DNA of 64,000 nucleotides from Tenodera sinensis. Taxonomy: Eukaryota > Arthropoda > Insecta > Mantodea > Mantidae. Shown piece by piece: positions 1-11,234 of this stretch. The DNA lies in NCBI GenBank assembly GCA_030765045.1, contig CM060962.1:259362647-259426646 (forward strand). Reading direction: 5' to 3'. The notes under the pieces were generated by a model that was not told the DNA's origin, searched no databases, and saw only the letters and a list, made by a program, of their open reading frames with translations. A program made the position numbers and the translations under genes. How positions within the stretch are numbered: the first letter of the stretch is position 1; the number at the start of each line of letters is the position of its first letter.

Positions 1-980
1 GTGTGTAATTCTTTTAAACTGTGTAAAACACATTTTCGATATTAGTCTACTTTACATCTGTGTAGCAGCAATGAAGAGAGAATAGTTGCTGAAGAAGTTG
101 GTCAATTTAATGAACAGTTAAGGGTTGTTACTACATGATTTATAATTTGGAACCAAGGGTTCCACTTATGATAAACAGAAAGTGTGAAAAGTAAAAACTC
201 ATTTGTTAATGTAGAAACTGCAATGATAGTGTGTTGCTGTTATGGCAACTCATTCTGTGATGGCAAAGGGGTACCTTGTAGTAAATTAGAGAATGGAATT
301 AGTCGATGGAATGCTATCATTGAGGAATCGTTCACAAACTCTCTCAGCTCTCTTGGTCCTATAGTTTCAAAGATATACACTGGATGAACTGCGCTACAAC
401 AGCCCTCCGTTTAGCTACCTGTGAATTCTATCATATATATCTCTTGCTCCATTCAGTACCATCAACAACTGGATATAATTTATTGAAAGTAAAGCGAATA
501 TTTATATTTTAGATGAACATTTAAAACTTCGAAACAAAGAGTAAACAGACTAGCGTTTGATGTTAATAGTTACGTAGGTAATGAGTGTAATATTCCGTTC
601 AGTTCACATGTGAATTTATAATTAATTAACTTTTGAACCAATTTTGCCTTACGACCTACGTAAATATACAACGAGGTTATGATCTTGAAAAACTTGAGGT
701 GCGTGCGATGGCGCAGAAAGCCATTTGTTTCACACACTATATGCATTTAGTTGTATAAAAGCAGTACAGCAGTGGCGCAAAATTATTTTCTATTGTCCAA
801 AAAATGTCCCAAAGGAACAGGATGCTCACTATGGCCGCTGTTTTGCCTCTCAACCTCTTGCTAAACAACCCTTATGTTTATCATTATATGTTTTGACTAG
901 GCACGGCAAAACTCCACAATGTGGGCATTGATTTGTATTGCGTCTTCTGGCCTCATTTGGAACTCATTGCGTTAAGGCTC
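1..980. other. No recognisable feature (1-980)
   Basis: AT-rich sequence with only short open frames of at most 69 codons. They have no recognisable family, no supporting splice sites and no repeat signature that I can match elsewhere in the window. I see nothing that can be annotated here. Confidence 0.5.
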
Positions 981-982
981 TT

Positions 983-1063
983 CACAAAAGAGAATTACAG
1001 ATCACAAAAGAAAATTAGAGATCACAAAAGAGAAAAGAGAATACACAAAAGAGAATTAGAGAT
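983..1063 (+). repeat. Short purine-rich tandem repeat (~20-bp unit)
   Basis: About four imperfect copies of a unit containing cacaaaagagaattagagat occur back to back, differing by small substitutions and one short expansion. The array touches the downstream side of the mariner remnant on the minus strand. It is probably a slippage product with no function I can see. Confidence 0.6.
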
Positions 1064-1085
1064 CTCATGGATCTCTATCAGGGCT

Positions 1086-1352
1086 TTAAGGGGGCCAAAT
1101 TGTGTCCCCTCTTTCAGGAAACAAATGTAACATGACGTGAAGATCGAATCTCTCGAGCAGGAAATCGAGAAGGAATTTGCAAGGATATGGGGCTCCATCT
1201 TGCACGTACCAGAGCGTTTGTATAGAGACGCTTGTTCCCAAGATTTGAGGGATAGAAATGTTTTCCAACACGGCTTTATATTGGCATTTTCTCATGATCT
1301 CATCCAAGAAACATGGGCCGGTTATTCCGTGGCTCAAAGTTGCTGGCCACAC
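1086..1352 (-). pseudogene. Mariner/Tc1-family transposase fragment
   Basis: Read on the minus strand this open frame (88 codons) starts MWPATLSHGITGPCFLDE and carries YVQDGAP at residues 49-55, then FPERGDTIWPP at its end. These match the middle of mariner-type transposases, where a W-A-G/T-x-GP-x-FF stretch is followed by the FQQDGAPPH block holding the second catalytic aspartate (here Asp52) and by the WPPRSPDL block. The reading ends at a stop straight after WPP, where family members continue into the third catalytic motif, so it is truncated or frameshifted. The N-terminal DNA-binding part is not found. The open frame on the opposite strand (1137-1367) is a shadow. It is a dead remnant. 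Confidence 0.7.
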
Positions 1353-2289
1353 AATAAATTTAAATAAATATGTTTTTCATGGAACATTTTGTCAGTTCAC
1401 GTCATTCAAATCAAACTAGATCTTATCTCGAACTCAGATGTTGTGAAATATGGTATTTCCTCCACTGTACACAAGTGTATGTGTATTACGGTCATTTTTA
1501 TGGGAATAAGTCTAGATGTGAATGAAGAATAATTGTTTGAATTGACCGACTAGAAGTTCTCCTTGTTGATTTGCGGCGCTTCGAGTTTAAGCGCATGCGC
1601 ACACCTCTATGTTTCCCAGAGTGTCCACACTCTTTTTTTGCTAACAAAGTAACACGTCCAATTTTCTAGAAAAGTCTGTACACTGTGTTTACAGGGAATG
1701 CACCTGGTACCAGTGCCTGTGTGTCTCTATCACGCCCTTTGTTTCCGCGAGAAACAATGCAACTTTCACCTTTTAATGAGCAGTGAACCATTCTTTCTGC
1801 CCATTGTACAAACCAATGTGTTTTTGTGGTATTAGGGCAACTGCGGATTCATAATTCTATATATGGACTTTTCCACAAACCTCAGCATTCACTCGCACAG
1901 ATTGAACATCGATTCTATAACATTACCGTTGTAATACAGTAACTGAATGGCATGTTAGTCCGTGTTCCATCCTATAGCTAGGTATGTTGGCATTATTGTA
2001 CTATGGACAGAAATTGTTTACATTGTTTCTAAGGAATGCACAGTGGTACTATCAATTAGCACATCGTGCATTGCTAAAGTAAAAATGTTGTATGCACCAA
2101 AATACTGGGGCCTCAGAACTAGATAAAAAGTAAATTACATAGTGTTTATAGATTAATCCAGAAATAGTCTTGCAGCCAATCACTCAGCAGCAAGAGAAGT
2201 AGTATTGGTATAATTAGGTTCAACAGTAAGGAAAGGAATAATTATGGAAGTTTGAAATATTGTTATAGGTGTACTCAAAGAGAAGATTA
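1353..2289. other. No recognisable feature (1353-2289)
   Basis: No open frame, RNA gene or repeat is recognised. The stretch 1560-1860 is slightly less AT-rich, with clustered short C-rich words, but I see no promoter or coding signature that would stand alone. Confidence 0.4.
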
Positions 2290-2960
2290 AGATATGTTAA
2301 AGATTTTAACGGAGGTTAACTTCAGAAAGAACAGGAAGAGCTTTTGATAAGATAGATGTCGAAATCCATGACAACTAAAGAACAAATACAACAGATTTTG
2401 AAGAAAAATAAGAAATAGGATAGAGGATATAGAGGAACAAGAAACCTGGAGAAGCCTTGAAAGTTAAAGATGCTTAGGGCTACAAAAGGTGAAAAGACAG
2501 GGATTGGAATGGATAAGAGTATGTTGACATACTTAGCACGCAAGAACGACAAGGTGGAGAACAGGGGCAACGTTCCTAGGAGGATTAAGAGAGAATGAAA
2601 AACATGTGTCATATGTGGAGAAAAGGAAGTTAAAATGCATTACTTAGTAGAATGTAAGGAGTTAGAGAAGTGAAGACAGGATGCCTGGGATTCGAAGTGA
2701 AAAGCAGGGATGAGGAAATCCTAGTCATAAAATGTTAACAGTTACGGGAAAAAATATGTAAGACCATTAGGTAGTTTTAAAAAACAGCAAGAAAAGCTGG
2801 TTATGTGAGAAAAAATACTAGGGCAGATGGGCAGTACGGACAAGAATAAGGAGAATACGAGAGAATAAGCATCAGAAAAGTAGAAAAACAAGGGATAGAT
2901 AAGAGCTAACCGAAAGGCCAAGCGGTGCCAGGCTCAAAGATGGCCTATAACAGAAACAAA
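2290..2960 (+). pseudogene. LINE ORF2 C-terminal remnant and 3' tail
   Basis: Frame-broken plus-strand coding remains end with KTCVICGEKEVKMHYLVEC, encoded at about 2599-2655. Cysteines are at 2605 and 2614, a histidine at 2638 and a cysteine at 2653. This C-x2-C-x7-H-x4-C knuckle is the usual end of ORF2 in I/jockey/R1-like non-LTR retrotransposons. In-frame stops flank it (for example at 2596-2598), and the preceding several hundred bases contain fragments of lysine- and glutamate-rich coding sequence. The tail near 2900-2960, with gccaagcggtgcc and then an A-rich end, fits a LINE 3' untranslated region. The 5' limit is approximate and the exact clade is not determined. Confidence 0.6.
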
Positions 2961-3419
2961 CAACCAGACTGAAATTTTGTGCTTGGGGTGTAAATCACTT
3001 TGAGGTTTAATATAAGTGTATTTAAACTCTTTTGTGCTGTTAAATAGAAACAAAAATTATATGCATAAATTATAGCACTTCATGCGTAACAATTTATAGT
3101 TCCAATTGGTTAAGTCAAGCAACAAAAGCAACAGCTTAAATTTTTGGAACTTTTACATCGACTTGCTCTTACTGGCTTGCCAAAAAGTAAAAACGGAAAC
3201 ATTGACCACATGGAACCAATTTGCATGCTTCATGTTTCTCAAACCAAATTATACCTCTCGGGAGAGACCTATTACCCCAGCTGCTCACTCTATACTTCGT
3301 TGGGGTTAATCGATGGAGTCGCGTCCTTAAGGGTTGACATATTGATTGAGATTCAATTCTGTCCTGTACAGGAACTGATTCAGTACCTGCATACTTTAGC
3401 TATATAGCCACGGAACTTA
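2961..3419. other. No recognisable feature (2961-3419)
   Basis: Two overlapping short open frames in different phases (3106-3407) have no recognisable motif and no flanking gene structure. I treat this as unannotated sequence. Confidence 0.4.
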
Positions 3420-3770
3420 AGTAATGTTTTCAAGTGCTTTAAGCTTCGAATACTACTGTTGCCATCGAGCAAGATGGTACCATACCATACTGCCACAGTT
3501 GTCCTTTTTTCTCCTGGTCATGCAAACAGAACGGAATTTCAAAGCCATCACATGCTGACCAGCTTTTGAAAGATTTGACTGTCGCTTAAGCCTGTGTATT
3601 CACCAATTCCCATTGTACCTAGGAGAACATATGCAGAAAAGGCATCAAATGTTTATCTCGATTTACATGAAGTAGAGAGAAGAATTGACTTCTTTTAAAG
3701 ATCAATTTGTTAAAGAATGGTTAGAGAAAGTCGTTTGGATGTGGCTTTCTGAACTCCTTATATACAAAAT
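3420..3770 (+). repeat. REP-1 copy, partial (3' part)
   Basis: This matches the distal half of the REP-1 repeat, as in the copy at 18210-19132. Shared words include aacggaatttcaaagcc, then ttgaaagatttgactgtcgc, then a track equivalent to tacctacaaggaaataagc. It is diverged and lacks the proximal half with the microsatellite site. No TE protein is encoded. Confidence 0.6.
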
Positions 3771-3836
3771 TGTCACTATTTGACCAATCTGGACAAAGCC
3801 TTGCTTACTTAAGCTCTATGTACAAGTACATATACA

Positions 3837-4002
3837 AATTGGGAAGAGATTGGTTTACTTTTTGGTGCTCGTGGAGTGGTTACTAAGTTTATTGTTGATC
3901 GGTTCCAACGCTTTGAAGTATCTAAATGACTAAGAGTTTTAGAAGACCTTGGTTTACAAATTATTCGTGATTCTTTGTACATTTTACGCAATCATTTGTA
4001 TC
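3837..4002 (+). pseudogene. Retroelement RT-family protein fragment
   Basis: One plus-strand frame reads EEIGLLFGARGVVTKFIVDR, then after a short gap a TGA at 3927-3929, then LRVLEDLGLQIIRDSLYI and LRNHLYP. The GARG-x(5)-F opening and the closing ILRNHLYP block occur together in a family of animal retroelement polyproteins that I recognise but cannot name with certainty. A single nonsense codon in an otherwise open frame shows that it was coding once. Nothing upstream of 3837 is recognisable. Confidence 0.5.
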
Positions 4003-4141
4003 CCACACTAAATGAACTAAATAAACAATTCTAAAGTGGTTAGATGTCACATTTCCACATTTTATAATAATGTTGTACATTATTACACTTTATCTGTGAA
4101 ATATCTTTACTTCGTACGTTCTTATCCCTTATTGTTCATAT

Positions 4142-4772
4142 TGTAACAGAACCACGTGAAAATGCGTACGCCGGTTTACTTTTATAACCCTTTACTTTCC
4201 TCTAAATTTTACTACAAATGCGCAATTCCTTCTTGTTGCTAACACAGTTTATAGTCTTCTCTACTATTACAATTCACATTTGCTCTTCCGATAATCTTTC
4301 TCAGTCTTTCAACGTCTTTCTCCAGTTTCACTTTCTCTTATATATTTACTATTACAACACAATCACTCGACGACACATACACACCCGCAGACAGGCTTTC
4401 CGATGCACTGTCGTAACTAAAACTAACTGTATATGACGACCTAAACAACTACTCTGACACCAAAAGCTAAACTCCAACTCTAAAAACACACATTCTCAAA
4501 ACACTCCTCATTGTCTGTCCTATTTATACTGGAGCCGGCATGACGTAACCTCCTTTGAGTGCTTTCCACGCGCAGGTGCAAAAAAGATTCTAGAGATTGC
4601 TGAACACTACGGTGTTATCACGCTGTTCAATCTCATACACACAGTCGCCAGGTGTCCTGTAGCCCCGAACCCCCTTTATGTTTTGCCGACAGCATGTTTA
4701 TTGTCACGTACACACAGTCGCTCGCCGTAATAAAGGTCACCCAGTCACATTGTTGAACTACCCAATGTCACA
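4142..4772 (-). mobile_element. Solo LTR of an LTR retrotransposon
   Basis: On the minus strand the 631-bp unit begins TGTGACATTGGG and ends TTCTGTTACA, so it has TG...CA termini. It is flanked on both sides by the 4-bp direct repeat ATAT (4138-4141 and 4773-4776). Internally, read on the minus strand, agtataaataggac supplies a TATA box about midway, followed by a GT/AG-rich R-U5-like half. The last third resembles the LTR at 22302-22821 (both have aacaag, then a gcatttgtagtaaaattt-like stretch). No internal retroviral-type gene or second LTR is adjacent, so recombination between paired LTRs probably removed the body. ATAT targets with 4-bp duplications are typical of some Ty3/gypsy elements, so that class is inferred. 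Confidence 0.75.
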
Positions 4773-4776
4773 ATAT

Positions 4777-5593
4777 TTAAAATATTCTTTTTCTACAGAT
4801 TTGTTGGCAGGCTGTACCATTATGACAGCCCTAAAATATGACAGCCATCCAATGCAATTATTTCTCTCTACAACTCTCAAAAATCACCGTATCTTATTGT
4901 CAACATGTTTCTGATAAAATGTACCAATGCAAAGCTGGGCCAGGCAGATATTTACTGTAGAAGAGTACTACTTGTTTTATAAATGTTGAATTTATTCTGA
5001 TCCTGAAACTTGCCACCTGCAGTAGAGAGATATTCGACCAAAGTTAGTTTCACACGATTCCATGCTCTACTTACTGTGTCCTTGCTTCAATTTTTGGCAA
5101 TGACAATCGTGTACAGAAGCTTCTGTATACATATATCTTTTAGGAAAATTGAAATGCTCAAGTTTCGAATGCATCACCAAAAAGTATATTTTCAGCTCTG
5201 TTCTTCCAGCCCCTTTCTTTATACTGACGTTTCAAATTTCCTTTTGTGTAAATATTTCATCACGATGAGCTTTGCTTGACTTTAAGGATTATTCTTTCAA
5301 CAAACACTTTTATTCCTCTCTAGTGCACTCGAATTCCGTTGCAGCTGTAACCCAGAGTACGATGAGCAAAGGACGTGTACCTGCCAGTCTATGTTCAAAT
5401 AGATTTAAATGAGAACTGCCTGAAAGCAACGATAGGTCAATTGGACGCTTGCTATTCTTTGCCTGAGTAATAAGCATTATGAATCACTTATATCCGAAAT
5501 TATATTTACTATCTTTCTCTACTACTTACCTACAGTAGGTAGGGGAGTTTTGCATTCCTCCCATAAATTCGATACTGAGATTTCATCGGAATA
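4777..5593. other. No recognisable feature (4777-5593)
   Basis: AT-rich sequence with short open frames only. I see nothing annotatable. Confidence 0.4.
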
Positions 5594-6017
5594 AATAAAA
5601 AAATCTGATGTGTTCCATTCGTATGACTTTTTCTACTCGTGTACTAGTTTTACAAACTCTTATTCCTGTATCTTCTTCGTGCTAGTCGATATAAACATTT
5701 GCGCAAATTACCTAAGTGCTAATTCTCTTGTAGGTGCAAGGGGAATATGGGAATACAGCAGGCTTTGGGCGATAGTCAAATCTTTTAAAGCTGGTCGCTC
5801 AATAAAGGCTTTGAAATTCCATTCCCTTTACACGGTCAATAGATAAAAAGTGAGTAACGACCTTCCAGTTGAGAGTAGTATAGGTATCTATTGCAAAACT
5901 CACACAAATAGCAAGCAATATCTCCGAAATGCTGTACTCCACAAAAAATTGCGTTTGGACATAACTTGTGTATTTTAACGAGATCTACATTTTTTGTATA
6001 GTAAGATTTGGTCTGTA
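5594..6017 (-). repeat. REP-1 copy, partial, ending at the (AAT)n tract
   Basis: It starts with aaaaatctgatgtgttcc, the conserved end of the repeat seen on the minus strand. It carries actcttattcctgtatc, then agtcaaatcttttaaagctgg, then gagatctacattttttgta. Homology stops where the (AAT)n tract begins, so the tract has replaced or separated the remaining half, or the element was truncated there. Confidence 0.75.
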
Positions 6018-6033
6018 ATGATGATGATGACGA

Positions 6034-6602
<569 letters not shown>

Positions 6603-7980
6603 TTGTCAATGGAGAAACTGTGTGCCCAAAACAAATAAAAATCTTTTGCTATCCGATTTTTCGTGAAATAATTCAGTGTTGTACCTACTTCTCACATATC
6701 GACGCCATCGGAAAACATTTGAAGCCGGCCGTACCAGTGTGTATGCTGATGCGTTCTTTGATTGTAATTGACAGCAACATAAACTGGGTGCCACATGGTT
6801 TTTACGATATAGCCATTATGGTTGATCACTGGCTTTTAAGTCAGTATTGTTAGTGTTTTGCAACTTTAGGAGCACTTTCTGAAATGGTAAAAATTTCGTA
6901 TGCGAAGGAAACAAAAAGTGTATGTTATACAGTATAAAAGTACTCGTGTATGTGAACAATTAGAAAGGATCTTGCCCTCCCATCACACCTTTTTAAGAAA
7001 TAAAGAAATTTTTCATGCCAGATAGATCGCTAAATGTGAACAAAGTACTCCTTTTCGTTAGAACTCCGCACATATGGAGAAAAGTGCAATCCATGAGCAG
7101 TAGAAAAATACGCAAACGTACGACTTTTTAGATCTTTTTCTAAGTACACTCGTTACCAACTTATATAATACACCTTATTTGAAACAGCATTTTTCCCCAG
7201 GATCCTGGATCATTAGGATTTAGTTTCACACTACTCTCCGTCTTTCGGCAACTGCGTCACTATTTTTCTCATAAAAAAAAAACATCCCTCACATGCACAC
7301 ATACACTTTACGGCTTAGGGCCCTTAGCTCTTATTTTATCCGGATATTGACTTCGATCACGCGTGGCTTTCCTGATTTCGATCTCTCCCTTTCTCTCTTG
7401 CGCGGTTTTTCGTTCAGCGGCTCTTCCGTATAAACAGTACAGGCATAAAAGCCTGCTACCGGTCACAGCTTAGGAAGGTAGATTTTAAACAAATTCGTCG
7501 AAATTTATTAACATATATTCTACAAAATCATGTGCAAGTGAGACACTAAATAACTGGCTCGTATATACACGTGTTCGTTGCAATACCTGTAGTTCTTTTG
7601 AAGTTATTGTTTAATTATTTTAATGGCAAACACAATTTCGTTCATACAAGAAAGTTAAGATATTCTAGTATAAATATTGACACTTAACAAATATTTCAGA
7701 AAAATGTTGTAAACATATGTTTTATTAATGTTTGAGGTTTTTAGAAAAAATACAGCTTTATTGAGCGTGTTAATTAGCTATCCCAATTAATATTTTCCCA
7801 ATTGTAACCGATTGAGACAGACCATTCCCTGCATTTTTATAGTTGTGTTTTGGGTGATTTCAACAAAATTCAAAGGAAATTAAACAAAAATTACATCGTG
7901 TGGAGCATTTTGGACGCACAAAATTGTGGAAAAAACATAACGCGGGAAAAACAGCTTTCAAGTTCTACGTTTTCTGGTAT
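6603..7980. other. No gene recognised (6603-7980)
   Basis: No coding sequence is recognised. A less AT-rich patch at 7290-7480 contains ggcttagggccc, whose core recurs inverted at about 10300-10320 as ggccctaagccg. That suggests both places hold ends of an unidentified element. No other match was found by eye. Confidence 0.35.
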
Positions 7981-8199
7981 TGTTTATTGGGACATTTAAA
8001 ACCGCTTCACCGATCACCGCCAAATTCCGCATGTACAAGAAATTGTTCATGGAGAAATTTTTATGCTATCCGTTTTACTATGCAACGCATTACATTCAAA
8101 CGGTTTTCTCTACCCACTTTTCTTTTACGGGACACAATCAAAGTCTTTCTTCTACTCTCACTTCTACAAACAATTTTATCATACATTTTCCTATATTTT
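7981..8199 (+). repeat. Diverged relative of the 9237-9590 tandem repeat
   Basis: It shares atgcaacgcattacattca and a following run of ttttctctacccacttttcttttacg-like sequence with the tandem units at 9237-9590. Upstream, accgatcacc and tttttatg also match 9190-9235. It abuts the start of the REP-1 copy at 8200. Confidence 0.6.
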
Positions 8200-9076
8200 T
8201 ACTTTCTCTACAGGTATTGTATTGTATTGTATTGTATTGTATTGTATTGTATTGTATTGTATTGTATTCCACCTAAAACTTGAAGTCGAGATTTCACCGG
8301 AAATATATGTTTTGAGGCCCCTGAATAAAAAAAGCATTTTTAGAAAAAGATCCGTGTGTGTGTCTGTCAGTCTGTGGACAGCATAATTCAAAAACAAAAA
8401 GTCGGTTAAAATCCAAAGTTGGTATTTAAGTTTAATGTCTTTTAAGGATACAACAGAAAGATTTTGAAGAAAATAGTCCCACCTTAAGCTACCCTTTACA
8501 TGGAACATTTTTCGAAAATTGTGATTTTCTTAAAAATGGCTCTAACGATTTTGATTAAAATGACATGTTTAAGACATGTTTATGACAAATGAAATGTATA
8601 TTTTGAAATTTCTGTCTATAGCCTATGTAATCCTGTTTACTCTGTATGACTTTTGAATAACTCGTAAACCATAAGAGATAGACAAAATCCCACTGTATGT
8701 AGATCTTGCTAAAACACACAATTTATGTCTAAATTACTTGTTTTTGTAGAGTGAACCATTTTGGAAATATTCCTTGTTATTTGTGTCAGTTTCGGAACAC
8801 TTAAAACTTTCCTGAAACGCAACGTCGTTGTTCATTTTTTTATATGTTAAGCGTGCAAAGAGAACGGGATCTCAAAGCTTTAAAAGATTTGACCATCGCT
8901 CACAACCTACTGTATTCTCATATTCCCTTTTTACCTACAAGGAAGTAAGCAATAAGATAATTTGTACAACTATTTATCTCCAGTAACACGAAGAAGATGA
9001 AGGAATAAGAGTTTGTAAGAATGGTAAGTACAAGAGTAGAGAAAGTCACATGAGTGTAACACATCAGATTTTTTAA
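8200..9076 (+). repeat. REP-1 copy, near full length
   Basis: The order of blocks is: tactttctctac end, a (TATTG)n expansion, gtcgagatttcaccgg, agcatttttagaaaaag, a short GT/TCTG site (8350-8380), aagttggtatttaagttta, ctaccctttacatgga, tggctctaacgattttga, taactcgtaaaccataag, tagatcttgctaaaacaca and the end agagaaagtcacatgagtg...acatcagatttttt. The same order recurs in other copies. There is no open frame of note and no terminal inverted repeat that I can see. Confidence 0.8.
8215..8268 (+). repeat. (TATTG)n pentanucleotide microsatellite
   Basis: About eleven TATTG units lie inside the REP-1 copy. Other copies have a single ggtattg or gatattgcattcca at this position (18238 and 42163), so the array grew from the element's own sequence. 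Confidence 0.95.
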
Positions 9077-9236
9077 ATAGAAGTGCAACGTGTTACCTTC
9101 CAAAATTCTTCTCTGCTCGCTTTTGTTTCACGTTACATATTCACAATTTCTACTTTATTCGCTCAATATACAAGTTGATAAATGCAACACCGGTTGACCG
9201 ATCACCATGAAGATTTTTATGGTATCCATTTATTAT
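9077..9236. other. Spacer between REP-1 copy and tandem repeat
   Basis: It contains gtgcaacgtgttaccttcc and accgatcaccatgaag. These are relatives of the following tandem units, so this is likely a more decayed part of the same array. Confidence 0.35.
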
Positions 9237-9590
9237 GCAACGCATTACATTCACGTGGTCTTCTCTATTCGCTTTGCTTTTACGAAACACATTCACAAGT
9301 CCTCCAAGTGCCCTTCAACATACAATTCATACAATATTCTATGATTGAATGAGAAATGGAATATACTACATTCCCATGGTTTTCTCTAATCACCTTTCTT
9401 TTACGAAACAATCATACTTCTTTCTCTACTCCTTCTGCAAACAATTCATGCAGCGTTCTATATGATTGAAATTGAAGCGCAACGTATTACATTCACACGG
9501 TTTTCAGTACTCACTTCTATTTGTAGTATTAACATGCTTTTGCACAGCTTCTTCCCGATGTTTTTATTTAATGATTTATTTTGCTTATTT
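9237..9590 (+). repeat. Imperfect ~120-bp tandem repeat, about three units
   Basis: Units begin near 9237, 9360 and 9478. Each opens with a gcaacgtattacattcac-like word, then ggttttctctactcac, then cttttacgaaaca, then caattcatacaatattcta and gattgaa. The third unit is incomplete. The unit resembles the distal end of REP-1 in inverse orientation (ctgatgtgttacactcatgt), so it may be an amplified REP-1 terminus. Confidence 0.7.
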
Positions 9591-10584
9591 TTGGCCTTTA
9601 CAGTATGCTAAGGTTTCAATTAATTGTTTAAGTGTGTTGGTAATATTTTTAAGCGTCTCCAAACAAACACAATATTGTTGGGCAAGTGCAATCTAAGTCT
9701 AAAAGCTGCAGGGATAAATTGTCGAGCCATGGGCAACGCCGAGTACCTTTAAAATGGAACTTTGAAGGCCTTCGTTCAATTTTACTCTGTGTATGTGTAT
9801 CTTTAAACGAGACCGTTCTAATGAATGAAACAACTGTGTTGCATCATTCGAGAATAATAGAGATAGTAAGCAGAGTTAAAAAGTTCGGAGGGAAGAAAAA
9901 GAATTCTATAACAAGCACGTTGAAGAAGCTTAACATCACGGGGTGCAGTAGAAGAACGACTCCGACGTCAAAAAGGGCCAGCGGGTAGCTGTTATTACTG
10001 TCGGAGACGGAAGTTTCTTTTAATTGGAATGGCAATCCCGGTGTTCCTAGAGTAGGAGCTGTATCCAGCTAGGGCATAAGTTCTTCCAGCAGGGAAGTAA
10101 TAAAAGGTGTTTCAGTGAAGAGGTGTAGTGAATAAAGTGCAGTGCGATGTGCAATATAGGGAGGAATTTCGCACCGGAGAAGTAAGACAAACCTGGCTAA
10201 GCAAATTGACAAATGTTTGTATTTATAGCGGAAAATGAGTTAAAAGTTTCCCTGCGGGTGCTGCCTTCTCCTTCTTGCTATTTATCCAATTTTACAAGGT
10301 TCACGGCCCTAAGCCGCAAAGAGTAGTTGAGACTTTTTTATAAGTAGACGAGTAAAGCAGTTAGACCACAACTGTGGAACGAAAACAGAGTAGCTATAAG
10401 GTATAAGAGGCTAAACCCAACATCAAACAGAACCATTCAAGCCCTGGAAATTTCAAATACAGTGGAACTCTGATAATGCAAACGTCTATAATCCTAAGTC
10501 ATTGTTAATTCGAAGATTTTTCTTTTCTTTCTTTTTTTTTTTCTTGAATTTTTTATTAAAGCAATGCAAAGGAGAGTAAATAGG
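9591..10584. other. No gene recognised (9591-10584)
   Basis: A 100-codon open frame at 9686-9988, rich in Lys, Ser and Thr, has no recognisable domain. ggccctaagccg near 10303 pairs with an inverted match at about 7310. I see nothing else. Confidence 0.35.
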
Positions 10585-10963
10585 TCTACGTGGACTATAA
10601 CGAGAAAATTCAAAATATCGTTTCATTTACCATAAACATATCTCAAACATTTTCATTAAAATCGTTAGAGCCATTTTCAAGAAAATCAAAATTTTCGAAA
10701 AATGTTCCCTGTAAAGGATCCTTGAAATGCATTAAACTTAAATACAAACTTCGATTTTTAACCAACTTTTCGTTTTTGAGCTATTCTATCCACAAACTAA
10801 CACACAGACAGACAGACAGAGACACGTACACATGGCCCTTTTTCTAAAAATGCTTTTTTGGATTCAGGAGCCCTCAAAACATATATTTCGGATGAAATTT
10901 CGTCGTCGAATTTTTGGTGGAATACAGTACTTCCTCTACTTTACTAAACGTAGTAGGAAAAGT
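10585..10963 (-). repeat. REP-1 copy, proximal half
   Basis: On the minus strand this matches the hairpin end through the acgattttgattaaaatg block. Visible words include aaatcgttagagccatttt, aaaatgttccctgtaaagg, ttaaccaacttttcgtttt, an acagacagacagac site (10803-10830), aaaatgctttttt and the near-palindromic end cctctactttactaaacgta (10935-10954), followed by gtaggaaaagtaaa. The short ACAG/CA tract lies at the element's microsatellite position. Confidence 0.8.
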
Positions 10964-11090
10964 AAAAAATCACATGCAATTCGAATTTAATTTTCTTCAG
11001 TTCAAAGTTTCTGTCCAGAAATGTTAGTCGAAAATTAATCTAAATATGATAGATAAAATTGCGTAAGCTTTCACGCCCGGTGTCATAAAA

Positions 11091-11234
11091 TAGAAAATGA
11101 TTATGCGAGCTTGTGGGCCGTGGTCTAGTGGAAATTCACCTTCCAGACTTTCGTTTGACGCAGCCTCGAACGAAACGTCTGGGAGGAGAATTTCCACTAG
11201 ACCACGGCCCACAAGCCCGGATAATCATTTTCTA
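11091..11234. repeat. 144-bp near-perfect palindrome with tRNA-like arms
   Basis: Left arm tagaaaatgattatgcgagc...gggccgtggtctagtggaaa is repeated inverted as tttccactagaccacggccc...ataatcattttcta. Arms of about 57 bases differ at only a few positions, and the inner 25-30 bases are themselves partly self-complementary (tttcgttt against aacgaaac). Both strands therefore encode almost the same peptide. tggtctagtgg fits an RNA polymerase III A box, and cgttcgaggc on the minus strand is B-box-like, so each arm may be a tRNA-derived SINE head. I infer a head-to-head inverted duplication. Confidence 0.8.

Noticed and set aside
1137..1367. Plus-strand 76-codon open frame with a basic, Glu-rich start
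   Set aside because: Antisense shadow of the mariner transposase remnant on the minus strand.
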